From Apostichopus japonicus (Eukaryota > Echinodermata > Holothuroidea > Aspidochirotida > Stichopodidae), in NCBI RefSeq assembly GCF_037975245.1, contig NC_092570.1, forward strand, positions 6,865,001 to 6,929,000: DNA of 64,000 bases, read 5' to 3'. Position 1 is the first letter of the stretch; each line of letters starts with the position of its first letter. Both the position numbers and the translations under genes were made by a program. The notes beneath the pieces are model-generated. The model worked only from the letters and a program-made list of their open reading frames with translations, was not told where the DNA came from and searched no databases. Positions 44,991 to 58,071 of the stretch are shown one piece after another.

Positions 44991-46396
44991 TTCTAAGTTC
45001 CATACATTGTGTTCCTCATTTATCTATGTAATTGTTAAAACTGGGGTGGCGCCATGATTTCCCCAACACAGGGGCTAAGGTCTCCGACACAAGGGGGGGG
45101 GTAAGATCTCCAACAAATAAATCTGGGTGCACAAAATATCATATATATATAAACAGTAAAAGAATTAGCCTAGCCTAACTTACGGATGCTAACTAATAGG
45201 CCTGTCTAGCCAAATTGTTCAAACTTTTTGTTCAAACAGTTTGCCTCAGAAAGTTGTACTTGCAAGTAGTGTGAATGGGTTTCAGAATGCTTGGGACAAG
45301 CACTTCAAGCATTGTAATCGGGTCTGAGTGTTTGTGTCTTCAGTTTTTTTCCCCTCTCCTATAGGGTCCTTGATAGGGACTTGAGTGTCCCTCCTGTTCA
45401 TTTTTTCTACTAAACTGATCGTCCAACATTGGTTACCTCATTAGGCCTAGTCTAGTCAACTCTAACAACAGTTACTGAGTTAGCCTAGGGCCTGTATGTA
45501 ATTACGATTCACACATCCTATATTTTGTTCTCGTGAAGTCGAGGTGGTTTGAACATTTCCACTTCAAGACTAATTTAGAGATCACGAGTGTCAACTGTCA
45601 AGTCGTGATTACGGTATTCATTTCGTCAGTGGTGCGCAGCATTACTTAGGCCCATTCCTAACTAACATTAAGCCTAGCCTATATTTGTTACCGTAAGTAC
45701 AACGACCCTATGCGTATAGCCTCTATTATAATTAATATGTAGCCCTAACACTACAGTAGACATAGTCTAACAGTAACAGTAACACTACAGTAGGCAGAGT
45801 CTACACACAGATACCGTATTGATGCTTCACTCGAGCAGTTTTTATACAACTTTCTGCTCTAGAAAAACACTTTCTTGATGGTATTTAATAAGAAAAAAAC
45901 TACCCGGGAACAGTTTTATTGAGTATTTCATTATTTTGGATAAAAAACTGCAGAGAAGGAAGGCTTTAGTCATTTACTTACCATTCTCTTTTTTCCTTTT
46001 GTGAGCAAGACGGTTCGAAGAGAAAAAGTTTCAGAAAAAGTTGGAGCTGCAGGTCAAAGGTCACATTCAGCCTCTTTCAAAGTTATAAAAGATACAAACT
46101 TTTAATAAATTCTTAAATAATCGTTCGTAACTTAAGAAGATTAATCGTTCGTAAGATAAGAACTATTTCTTGTTAAAACTTCTTAAGTGACTTACGAAGA
46201 ATTACTTAAGAAGATTCGTAAGTAATCTTCATGAAATAGGGCCCAGATGTCACAAAGAATAAAACACAAATTGCAGTATTACACAACATAAAGTCAAAGA
46301 TATGTTTAAATGAGCTTAATATCCGAGTGCGTTTTGTTCTTAAAATAATTATTAATCCCGTAAAAATCTGTATATGTTGTTTCCATTTGTTTATAG
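44991..46396. other. Rest of the composite element and left edge of the Kazal array
   Basis: On the minus strand a donor-like AGAGAATG|GTAAGTA occurs at about 45980, perhaps an upstream transposase exon; otherwise non-coding. From about 46270 the sequence is the upstream half of the Kazal repeat unit. Confidence 0.45.
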
Positions 46397-46543
46397 AAGA
46401 AGTATCATGTGATAAGCCATGTCCAAAGATTTTTGATCCCATCTGCGGCTCTGATGGAGTCACTTATGCAAATGAATGTCTCTTCGAGGTAGCGTCTTGC
46501 AAAGATGAAACTTTAACATCTACACCTGGTGAATGTCCTGCTG
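46397..46543 (+). CDS. Kazal exon A1 (Kazal 3)
   Basis: Acceptor TTTGTTTATAG, donor GTAAGT, 49 codons, phase 1-1. Cysteines C-x3-C-x7-C-x10-C-x6-C-x11-C, with [20 protein letters not shown]. The P1-position residue is Lys, as in trypsin-directed Kazal inhibitors. GTC codon variant. Upstream intron variant GAGTGCG, shared only with A6. Confidence 0.9.
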
Positions 46544-47356
46544 GTAAGTATCTGTACCGGATTTTATCAATATAAAGAGTAGGTTATTCTCGATAGTTCA
46601 AGGATCCATTCTGATTCATGGGGGTTTTTTCCTGGCAGTGGTTTAAATTCACTTGAGGGTAACAATTTTAAATCCTTGTAAATAAAGTAACTGGGAAAGT
46701 ACAGCTTGGTTGAACTTCAAAGCTGATATGTAGATGGACTGCTTGTAAGGTTCATGAACATTATGTAAATAGAGGTCAAAGGTAGGATCCTACTTTTGGT
46801 CATAGTTATAAGAATTTGATGAAATATTTTGTGTACAAATTTAACCAAGAATAAATGGGAGAGTACAATATAATGATTTGATGAAATATTTTGTGCTCAA
46901 GTCAGTTTTCAAGATTATAGAAACCATGACTAGGAATTGATTGATTAATTAATAAATTAATCGAACGGTACATTCCAGTCAATTCTGCCATTTACATTCC
47001 AGTCCGTCATTAACATATTTAGAAGAAACGAAGAGATAAGACAATAAGAAGAGACAAAACAAAAGACAGAGAGAGAAAAGACAAAAGAAAGCAGCCTACA
47101 AACTATACAAATTTATTAGTTAAGTAGTTTGTTTTTAAGTTTTTCTTGAAGGAAGATTAAGAATTACAGCTCTGAGTGTGACTAGGAAGAGATGACCACT
47201 TTAAGATGGTTTTGAAGTTTTTCCCTGATAGTTGTTAATACACAACATAAAGTCAAAGATATGTTTAAATGAGCTTAATATCCGAGCTCGTTTTGTTCTT
47301 AAAATAATTATTTAATCCCGTAAAAATCTGTATATGTTGTTTCCATTTGTTTATAG

Positions 47357-47503
47357 AAGAAGTATCATGTGATAAGCCATGTCCAAAGATTTTTGATCCC
47401 ATCTGCGGCTCTGATGGAGTGACTTATGCAAATGAATGTCTCTTCGAGGTAGCGTCTTGCAAAGATGAAACTTTAACATCTACACCTGGTGAATGTCCTG
47501 CTG
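47357..47503 (+). CDS. Kazal exon A2
   Basis: Same protein as A1; GTG codon variant. Intron mark CTTGGGTGAAC shared with A4. Confidence 0.9.
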
Positions 47504-48316
47504 GTAAGTATCTGTACCGGATTTTATCAATATAAAGAGTAGGTTATTCTCGATAGTTCAAGGATCCATTCTGATTCATGGGGGTTTTTTCCTGGCAGTG
47601 GTTTAAATTCACTTGAGGGTAACAATTTTAAATCCTTGTAAATAAAGTAACTGGGAAAGTACAGCTTGGGTGAACTTCAAAGCTGATATGTAGATGGACT
47701 GCTTGTAAGGTTCATGAACATTATGTAAATAGAGGTCAAAGGTAGGATCCTACTTTTGGTCATAGTTATAAGAATTTGATGAAATATTTTGTGTACAAAT
47801 TTAACCAAGAATAAATGGGAGAGTACAATATAATGATTTGATGAAATATTTTGTGCTCAAGTCAGTTTTCAAGATTATAGAAACCATGACTAGGAATTGA
47901 TTGATTAATTAATAAATTAATCGAACGGTACATTCCAGTCAATTCTGCCATTTACATTCCAGTCCATCATTAACATATTTAGAAGAAACGAACAGATAAG
48001 ACAATAAGAAGAGACAAAACAAAAGACAGAGAGAGAAAAGACAAAAGAAAGCAGCCTACAAACTATACAAATTTATTAGTTAAGTAGTTTGTTTTTAAGT
48101 TTTTCTTGAAGGAAGATTAAGAATTACAGCTCTGAGTGTGACTAGGAAGAGATGACCACTTTAAGATGGTTTTGAAGTTTTTCCCTGATAGTTGTTAATA
48201 CACAACATAAAGTCAAAGATATGTTTGAATGAGCTTAATATCCGAGCTCGTTTTGTTCTTAAAATAATTATTTAATCCCGTAAAAATCTGTATATGTTGT
48301 TTCCATTTGTTTATAG

Positions 48317-48463
48317 AAGAAGTATCATGTGATAAGCCATGTCCAAAGATTTTTGATCCCATCTGCGGCTCTGATGGAGTGACTTATGCAAATGAATGTC
48401 TCTTCGAGATAGCGTCTTGCAAAGATGAAACTTTAACATCTACACCTGGTGCATGTCCTGCTG
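48317..48463 (+). CDS. Kazal exon A3 (I/A variant)
   Basis: Differs from A1/A2 by FEIASC for FEVASC and GACPAG for GECPAG. P1-position Lys kept. Shares these changes and intron marks with A5. Confidence 0.9.
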
Positions 48464-49278
48464 GTAAGTATCTGTACCAGATTTTATCAATATAAAGAGT
48501 AGGTTATTCTCGGTAAGGTCAAGGATCCATTCTGTTTCATGGGGTTTTTTTTCTTGGCAGCGGTTAAAGTTCACTTGAGGGTAACAATTTTAAATCCTTG
48601 TAAATAAAGTAACTGGGAAAGTACAGCTTGGTTGAACTTCAAAGCTGATATGTAGATGGACTGCTTGTAAGGTTCATGAACATTATGTAAATAGAGGTCA
48701 AAGGTAGGATCCTACTTTTGGTCATAGTTATAAGAATTTGATGAAATATTTTGTGTACAAATTTAACCAAGAATAAATGGGAGAGTACAATATAATGATT
48801 TGATGAAATATTTTGTGCTCAAGTCAGTTTTCAAGATTATAGAAACCATGACTAGGAATTGATTGATTAATTAATAAATTAATCGAACGGTACATTCCAG
48901 TCAATTCTGCCATTTACATTCCAGTCCGTCATTAACATATTTAGAAGAAACGAAGAGATAAGACAATAAGAAGAGACAAAACAAAAGACAGAGAGAGAAA
49001 AGACAAAAGAAAGCAGCCTACAAACTATACAAATTTATTAGTTAAGTAGTTTGTTTTTAAGTTTTTCTTGAAGGAAGATTAAGAATTACAGCTCTGAGTG
49101 TGACTAGGAAGAGATGACCACTTTAAGATGGTTTTGAAGTTTTTCCCTGATAGTTGTTAATACACAACATAAAGTCAAAGATATGTTTAAATGAGCTTAA
49201 TATCCGAGCTCGTTTTGTTCTTAAAATAATTATTTAATCCCGTAAAAATCTGTATATGTTGTTTCCATTTGTTTATAG

Positions 49279-49425
49279 AAGAAGTATCATGTGATAAGCC
49301 ATGTCCAAAGATTTTTGATCCCATCTGCGGCTCTGATGGAGTGACTTATGCAAATGAATGTCTCTTCGAGGTAGCGTCTTGCAAAGATGAAACTTTAACA
49401 TCTACACCTGGTGAATGTCCTGCTG
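49279..49425 (+). CDS. Kazal exon A4
   Basis: Consensus protein; same intron mark as A2, so A4-A5 is a duplicate of the A2-A3 pair. Confidence 0.9.
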
Positions 49426-50238
49426 GTAAGTATCTGTACCGGATTTTATCAATATAAAGAGTAGGTTATTCTCGATAGTTCAAGGATCCATTCTGATTCA
49501 TGGGGGTTTTTTCCTGGCAGTGGTTTAAATTCACTTGAGGGTAACAATTTTAAATCCTTGTAAATAAAGTAACTGGGAAAGTACAGCTTGGGTGAACTTC
49601 AAAGCTGATATGTAGATGGACTGCTTGTAAGGTTCATGAACATTATGTAAATAGAGGTCAAAGGTAGGATCCTACTTTTGGTCATAGTTATAAGAATTTG
49701 ATGAAATATTTTGTGTACAAATTTAACCAAGAATAAATGGGAGAGTACAATATAATGATTTGATGAAATATTTTGTGCTCAAGTCAGTTTTCAAGATTAT
49801 AGAAACCATGACTAGGAATTGATTGATTAATTAATAAATTAATCGAACGGTACATTCCAGTCAATTCTGCCATTTACATTCCAGTCCATCATTAACATAT
49901 TTAGAAGAAACGAAGAGATAAGACAATAAGAAGAGACAAAACAAAAGACAGAGAGAGAAAAGACAAAAGAAAGCAGCCTACAAACTATACAAATTTATTA
50001 GTTAAGTAGTTTGTTTTTAAGTTTTTCTTGAAGGAAGATTAAGAATTACAGCTCTGAGTGTGACTAGGAAGAGATGACCACTTTAAGATGGTTTTGAAGT
50101 TTTTCCCTGATAGTTGTTAATACACAACATAAAGTCAAAGATATGTTTAAATGAGCTTAATATCCGAGCTCGTTTTGTTCTTAAAATAATTATTTAATCC
50201 CGTAAAAATCTGTATATGTTGTTTCCATTTGTTTATAG

Positions 50239-50385
50239 AAGAAGTATCATGTGATAAGCCATGTCCAAAGATTTTTGATCCCATCTGCGGCTCTGATGGA
50301 GTGACTTATGCAAATGAATGTCTCTTCGAGATAGCGTCTTGCAAAGATGAAACTTTAACATCTACACCTGGTGCATGTCCTGCTG
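50239..50385 (+). CDS. Kazal exon A5 (I/A variant)
   Basis: Same two amino-acid changes as A3. Its downstream intron has a one-base loss (AAGAATTGATG) seen in no other unit. Confidence 0.9.
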
Positions 50386-51198
50386 GTAAGTATCTGTACC
50401 AGATTTTATCAATATAAAGAGTAGGTTATTCTCGGTAAGGTCAAGGATCCATTCTGTTTCATGGGTTTTTTTTTCTTGGCAGCGGTTAAAGTTCACTTGA
50501 GGGTAACAATTTTAAATCCTTGTAAATAAAGTAACTGGGAAAGTACAGCTTGGTTGAACTTCAAAGCTGATATGTAGATGGACTGCTTGTAAGGTTCATG
50601 AACATTATGTAAATAGAGGTCAAAGGTAGGATCCTACTTTTGGTCATAGTTATAAGAATTGATGAAATATTTTGTGTACAAATTTAACCAAGAATAAATG
50701 GGAGAGTACAATATAATGATTTGATGAAATATTTTGTGCTCAAGTCAGTTTTCAAGATTATAGAAACTATGACTAGGAATTGATTGATTAATTAATAAAT
50801 CAATCGAACGGTACATTCCAGTCAATTCTGCCATTTACATTCCAGTCCGTCATTAACATATTTAGAAGAAACGAAGAAATAAGACAATAAGAAGAGACAA
50901 AACAAAAGACAGAGAGAGAAAAGACAAAAGAAAGCAGCCTACAAACTATACAAATTTATTAGTTAAGTAGTTTGTTTTTAAGTTTTTCTTGAAGGAAGAT
51001 TAAGAATTACAGCTCTGAGTGTGACTAGGAAGAGATGACCACTTTAAGATGGTTTTGAAGTTTTTCCCTGATAGTTGTTAATACACAACATAAAGTCAAA
51101 GATATGTTTAAATGAGCTTAATATCCGAGTGCGTTTTGTTCTTAAAATAATTATTAATCCCGTAAAAATCTGTATATGTTGTTTCCATTTGTTTATAG

Positions 51199-51345
51199 AA
51201 GAAGTATCATGTGATAAGCCATGTCCAAAGATTTTTGATCCCATCTGCGGCTCTGATGGAGTGACTTATGCAAATGAATGTCTCTTCGAGGTAGCGTCTT
51301 GCAAAGATGAAACTTTAACATCTACACCTGGTGAATGTCCTGCTG
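51199..51345 (+). CDS. Kazal exon A6
   Basis: Consensus protein, GTG. Its upstream intron has the GAGTGCG...ATTATTAATCCCG form otherwise found only at A1, marking a possible start of a five-unit block. Confidence 0.9.
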
Positions 51346-52158
51346 GTAAGTATCTGTACCGGATTTTATCAATATAAAGAGTAGGTTATTCTCGATAGTT
51401 CAAGGATCCATTCTGATTCATGGGGGTTTTTTCCTGGCAGTGGTTTAAATTCACTTGAGGGTAACAATTTTAAATCCTTGTAAATAAAGTAACTGGGAAA
51501 GTACAGCTTGGTTGAACTTCAAAGCTGATATGTAGATGGACTGCTTGTAAGGTTCATGAACATTATGTAAATAGAGGTCAAAGGTAGGATCCTACTTTTG
51601 GTCATAGTTATAAGAATTTGATGAAATATTTTGTGTACAAATTTAACCAAGAATAAATGGGAGAGTACAATATAATGATTTGATGAAATATTTTGTGCTC
51701 AAGTCAGTTTTCAAGATTATAGAAACCATGACTAGGAATTGATTGATTAATTAATAAATTAATCGAACGGTACATTCCAGTCAATTCTGCCATTTACATT
51801 CCAGTCCGTCATTAACATATTTAGAAGAAACGAAGAGATAAGACAATAAGAAGAGACAAAACAAAAGACAGAGAGAGAAAAGACAAAAGAAAGCAGCCTA
51901 CAAACTATACAAATTTATTAGTTAAGTAGTTTGTTTATAAGTTTTTCTTGAAGGAAGATTAAGAATTACAGCTCTGAGTGTGACTAGGAAGAGATGACCA
52001 CTTTAAGATGGTTTTGAAGTTTTTCCCTGATAGTTGTTAATACACAACATAAAGTCAAAGATATGTTTAAATGAGCTTAATATCCGAGCTCGTTTTGTTC
52101 TTAAAATAATTATTTAATCCCGTAAAAATCTGTATATGTTGTTTCCATTTGTTTATAG

Positions 52159-52305
52159 AAGAAGTATCATGTGATAAGCCATGTCCAAAGATTTTTGATC
52201 CCATCTGCGGCTCTGATGGAGTGACTTATGCAAATGAATGTCTCTTCGAGGTAGCGTCTTGCAAAGATGAAACTTTAACATCTACACCTGGTGAATGTCC
52301 TGCTG
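52159..52305 (+). CDS. Kazal exon A7
   Basis: Consensus protein, GTG. First of the A7-A18 group with the CTCGGTAAGTTC intron form. Confidence 0.9.
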
Positions 52306-53119
52306 GTAAGTATCTGTACCGGATTTTATCAATATAAAGAGTAGGTTATTCTCGGTAAGTTCAAGGATCCATTCTGTTTCATGGGGGTTTTTTCCTGGCA
52401 GTGGTTTAAATTCACTTGAGGGTAACAATTTTAAATCCTTGTAAATAAAGTAACTGGGAAAGTACAGCTTGGTTGAACTTCAAAGCTGATATGTAGATGG
52501 ACTGCTTGTAAGGTTCATGAACATTATGTAAATAGAGGTCAAAGGTAGGATCCTACTTTTGGTCATAGTTATAAGAATTTGATGAAATATTTTGTGTACA
52601 AATTTAACCAAGAATAAATGGGAGAGTACAATATAATGATTTGATGAAATATTTTGTGCTCAAGTCAGTTTTCAAGATTATAGAAACCATGACTAGGAAT
52701 TGATTGATTAATTAATAAATTAATCGAACGGTACATTCCAGTCAATTCTGCCATTTACATTCCAGTCCGTCATTAACATATTTAGAAGAAACGAAGAGAT
52801 AAGACAATAAGAAGAGACAAAACAAAAGACAGAGAGAGAAAAGACAAAAGAAAGCAGCCTACAAACTATACAAATTTATTAGTTAAGTAGTTTGTTTATA
52901 AGTTTTTCTTGAAGGAAGATTAAGAATTACAGCTCTGAGTGTGACTAGGAAGAGATGACCACTTTAAGATGGTTTTGAAGTTTTTCCCTGATAGTTGTTA
53001 ATACACAACATAAAGTCAAAGATATGTTTAAATGAGCTTAATATCCGAGCTCGTTTTGTTCTTAAAATAATTATTTAATCCCGTAAAAATCTGTATATGT
53101 TGTTTCCATTTGTTTATAG

Positions 53120-53266
53120 AAGAAGTATCATGTGATAAGCCATGTCCAAAGATTTTTGATCCCATCTGCGGCTCTGATGGAGTCACTTATGCAAATGAAT
53201 GTCTCTTCGAGGTAGCGTCTTGCAAAGATGAAACTTTAACATCTACACCTGGTGAATGTCCTGCTG
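53120..53266 (+). CDS. Kazal exon A8
   Basis: Consensus protein, GTC variant; upstream intron has GTTTATAAG as in A7. Confidence 0.9.
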
Positions 53267-54080
53267 GTAAGTATCTGTACCGGATTTTATCAATATAAAG
53301 AGTAGGTTATTCTCGGTAAGTTCAAGGATCCATTCTGTTTCATGGGGGTTTTTTCCTGGCAGTGGTTTAAATTCACTTGAGGGTAACAATTTTAAATCCT
53401 TGTAAATAAAGTAACTGGGAAAGTACAGCTTGGTTGAACTTCAAAGCTGATATGTAGATGGACTGCTTGTAAGGTTCATGAACATTATGTAAATAGAGGT
53501 CAAAGGTAGGATCCTACTTTTGGTCATAGTTATAAGAATTTGATGAAATATTTTGTGTACAAATTTAACCAAGAATAAATGGGAGAGTACAATATAATGA
53601 TTTGATGAAATATTTTGTGCTCAAGTCAGTTTTCAAGATTATAGAAACCATGACTAGGAATTGATTGATTAATTAATAAATTAATCGAACGGTACATTCC
53701 AGTCAATTCTGCCATTTACATTCCAGTCCGTCATTAACATATTTAGAAGAAACGAAGAGATAAGACAATAAGAAGAGACAAAACAAAAGACAGAGAGAGA
53801 AAAGACAAAAGAAAGCAGCCTACAAACTATACAAATTTATTAGTTAAGTAGTTTGTTTTTAAGTTTTTCTTGAAGGAAGATTAAGAATTACAGCTCTGAG
53901 TGTGACTAGGAAGAGATGACCACTTTAAGATGGTTTTGAAGTTTTTCCCTGATAGTTGTTAATACACAACATAAAGTCAAAGATATGTTTAAATGAGCTT
54001 AATATCCGAGCTCGTTTTGTTCTTAAAATAATTATTTAATCCCGTAAAAATCTGTATATGTTGTTTCCATTTGTTTATAG

Positions 54081-54227
54081 AAGAAGTATCATGTGATAAG
54101 CCATGTCCAAAGATTTTTGATCCCATCTGCGGCTCTGATGGAGTCACTTATGCAAATGAATGTCTCTTCGAGGTAGCGTCTTGCAAAGATGAAACTTTAA
54201 CATCTACACCTGGTGAATGTCCTGCTG
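54081..54227 (+). CDS. Kazal exon A9
   Basis: Consensus protein, GTC variant. Confidence 0.9.
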
Positions 54228-55041
54228 GTAAGTATCTGTACCGGATTTTATCAATATAAAGAGTAGGTTATTCTCGGTAAGTTCAAGGATCCATTCTGTT
54301 TCATGGGGGTTTTTTCCTGGCAGTGGTTTAAATTCACTTGAGGGTAACAATTTTAAATCCTTGTAAATAAAGTAACTGGGAAAGTACAGCTTGGTTGAAC
54401 TTCAAAGCTGATATGTAGATGGACTGCTTGTAAGGTTCATGAACATTATGTAAATAGAGGTCAAAGGTAGGATCCTACTTTTGGTCATAGTTATAAGAAT
54501 TTGATGAAATATTTTGTGTACAAATTTAACCAAGAATAAATGGGAGAGTACAATATAATGATTTGATGAAATATTTTGTGCTCAAGTCAGTTTTCAAGAT
54601 TATAGAAACCATGACTAGGAATTGATTGATTAATTAATAAATTAATCGAACGGTACATTCCAGTCAATTCTGCCATTTACATTCCAGTCCGTCATTAACA
54701 TATTTAGAAGAAACGAAGAGATAAGACAATAAGAAGAGACAAAACAAAAGACAGAGAGAGAAAAGACAAAAGAAAGCAGCCTACAAACTATACAAATTTA
54801 TTAGTTAAGTAGTTTGTTTTTAAGTTTTTCTTGAAGGAAGATTAAGAATTACAGCTCTGAGTGTGACTAGGAAGAGATGACCACTTTAAGATGGTTTTGA
54901 AGTTTTTCCCTGATAGTTGTTAATACACAACATAAAGTCAAAGATATGTTTAAATGAGCTTAATATCCGAGCTCGTTTTGTTCTTAAAATAATTATTTAA
55001 TCCCGTAAAAATCTGTATATGTTGTTTCCATTTGTTTATAG

Positions 55042-55188
55042 AAGAAGTATCATGTGATAAGCCATGTCCAAAGATTTTTGATCCCATCTGCGGCTCTGAT
55101 GGAGTGACTTATGCAAATGAATGTCTCTTCGAGGTAGCGTCTTGCAAAGATGAAACTTTAACATCTACACCTGGTGAATGTCCTGCTG
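55042..55188 (+). CDS. Kazal exon A10
   Basis: Consensus protein, GTG variant. Confidence 0.9.
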
Positions 55189-56002
55189 GTAAGTATCTGT
55201 ACCGGATTTTATCAATATAAAGAGTAGGTTATTCTCGGTAAGTTCAAGGATCCATTCTGTTTCATGGGGGTTTTTTCCTGGCAGTGGTTTAAATTCACTT
55301 GAGGGTAACAATTTTAAATCCTTGTAAATAAAGTAACTGGGAAAGTACAGCTTGGTTGAACTTCAAAGCTGATATGTAGATGGACTGCTTGTAAGGTTCA
55401 TGAACATTATGTAAATAGAGGTCAAAGGTAGGATCCTACTTTTGGTCATAGTTATAAGAATTTGATGAAATATTTTGTGTACAAATTTAACCAAGAATAA
55501 ATGGGAGAGTACAATATAATGATTTGATGAAATATTTTGTGCTCAAGTCAGTTTTCAAGATTATAGAAACCATGACTAGGAATTGATTGATTAATTAATA
55601 AATTAATCGAACGGTACATTCCAGTCAATTCTGCCATTTACATTCCAGTCCGTCATTAACATATTTAGAAGAAACGAAGAGATAAGACAATAAGAAGAGA
55701 CAAAACAAAAGACAGAGAGAGAAAAGACAAAAGAAAGCAGCCTACAAACTATACAAATTTATTAGTTAAGTAGTTTGTTTTTAAGTTTTTCTTGAAGGAA
55801 GATTAAGAATTACAGCTCTGAGTGTGACTAGGAAGAGATGACCACTTTAAGATGGTTTTGAAGTTTTTCCCTGATAGTTGTTAATACACAACATAAAGTC
55901 AAAGATATGTTTAAATGAGCTTAATATCCGAGCTCGTTTTGTTCTTAAAATAATTATTTAATCCCGTAAAAATCTGTATATGTTGTTTCCATTTGTTTAT
56001 AG

Positions 56003-56149
56003 AAGAAGTATCATGTGATAAGCCATGTCCAAAGATTTTTGATCCCATCTGCGGCTCTGATGGAGTCACTTATGCAAATGAATGTCTCTTCGAGGTAGCG
56101 TCTTGCAAAGATGAAACTTTAACATCTACACCTGGTGAATGTCCTGCTG
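56003..56149 (+). CDS. Kazal exon A11
   Basis: Consensus protein, GTC variant. Confidence 0.9.
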
Positions 56150-56963
56150 GTAAGTATCTGTACCGGATTTTATCAATATAAAGAGTAGGTTATTCTCGGT
56201 AAGTTCAAGGATCCATTCTGTTTCATGGGGGTTTTTTCCTGGCAGTGGTTTAAATTCACTTGAGGGTAACAATTTTAAATCCTTGTAAATAAAGTAACTG
56301 GGAAAGTACAGCTTGGTTGAACTTCAAAGCTGATATGTAGATGGACTGCTTGTAAGGTTCATGAACATTATGTAAATAGAGGTCAAAGGTAGGATCCTAC
56401 TTTTGGTCATAGTTATAAGAATTTGATGAAATATTTTGTGTACAAATTTAACCAAGAATAAATGGGAGAGTACAATATAATGATTTGATGAAATATTTTG
56501 TGCTCAAGTCAGTTTTCAAGATTATAGAAACCATGACTAGGAATTGATTGATTAATTAATAAATTAATCGAACGGTACATTCCAGTCAATTCTGCCATTT
56601 ACATTCCAGTCCGTCATTAACATATTTAGAAGAAACGAAGAGATAAGACAATAAGAAGAGACAAAACAAAAGACAGAGAGAGAAAAGACAAAAGAAAGCA
56701 GCCTACAAACTATACAAATTTATTAGTTAAGTAGTTTGTTTTTAAGTTTTTCTTGAAGGAAGATTAAGAATTACAGCTCTGAGTGTGACTAGGAAGAGAT
56801 GACCACTTTAAGATGGTTTTGAAGTTTTTCCCTGATAGTTGTTAATACACAACATAAAGTCAAAGATATGTTTAAATGAGCTTAATATCCGAGCTCGTTT
56901 TGTTCTTAAAATAATTATTTAATCCCGTAAAAATCTGTATATGTTGTTTCCATTTGTTTATAG

Positions 56964-57110
56964 AAGAAGTATCATGTGATAAGCCATGTCCAAAGATTTT
57001 TGATCCCATCTGCGGCTCTGATGGAGTGACTTATGCAAATGAATGTCTCTTCGAGGTAGCGTCTTGCAAAGATGAAACTTTAACATCTACACCTGGTGAA
57101 TGTCCTGCTG
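56964..57110 (+). CDS. Kazal exon A12
   Basis: Consensus protein, GTG variant. Confidence 0.9.
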
Positions 57111-57924
57111 GTAAGTATCTGTACCGGATTTTATCAATATAAAGAGTAGGTTATTCTCGGTAAGTTCAAGGATCCATTCTGTTTCATGGGGGTTTTTTCC
57201 TGGCAGTGGTTTAAATTCACTTGAGGGTAACAATTTTAAATCCTTGTAAATAAAGTAACTGGGAAAGTACAGCTTGGTTGAACTTCAAAGCTGATATGTA
57301 GATGGACTGCTTGTAAGGTTCATGAACATTATGTAAATAGAGGTCAAAGGTAGGATCCTACTTTTGGTCATAGTTATAAGAATTTGATGAAATATTTTGT
57401 GTACAAATTTAACCAAGAATAAATGGGAGAGTACAATATAATGATTTGATGAAATATTTTGTGCTCAAGTCAGTTTTCAAGATTATAGAAACCATGACTA
57501 GGAATTGATTGATTAATTAATAAATTAATCGAACGGTACATTCCAGTCAATTCTGCCATTTACATTCCAGTCCGTCATTAACATATTTAGAAGAAACGAA
57601 GAGATAAGACAATAAGAAGAGACAAAACAAAAGACAGAGAGAGAAAAGACAAAAGAAAGCAGCCTACAAACTATACAAATTTATTAGTTAAGTAGTTTGT
57701 TTTTAAGTTTTTCTTGAAGGAAGATTAAGAATTACAGCTCTGAGTGTGACTAGGAAGAGATGACCACTTTAAGATGGTTTTGAAGTTTTTCCCTGATAGT
57801 TGTTAATACACAACATAAAGTCAAAGATATGTTTAAATGAGCTTAATATCCGAGCTCGTTTTGTTCTTAAAATAATTATTTAATCCCGTAAAAATCTGTA
57901 TATGTTGTTTCCATTTGTTTATAG

Positions 57925-58071
57925 AAGAAGTATCATGTGATAAGCCATGTCCAAAGATTTTTGATCCCATCTGCGGCTCTGATGGAGTGACTTATGCAAA
58001 TGAATGTCTCTTCGAGGTAGCGTCTTGCAAAGATGAAACTTTAACATCTACACCTGGTGAATGTCCTGCTG
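57925..58071 (+). CDS. Kazal exon A13
   Basis: Consensus protein, GTG variant. Confidence 0.9.

Larger units (their letters stand above)
42500..46244 (+). mobile_element. Harbinger-like element with nested Tigger-like sequence, copy 2
   Basis: Bounded by GGGCCCTATTTCAT at 42500 and its inverse ATGAAATAGGGCCC ending at 46244, both with CTTAAG/TCTTAAG subterminal repeats. It holds a Harbinger-like N-terminal fragment (plus) and a pogo/Tigger-like transposase relic (minus). Flanks are ACA and AGA, not an exact target duplication. The mixed contents imply nesting or a composite. Confidence 0.6.
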
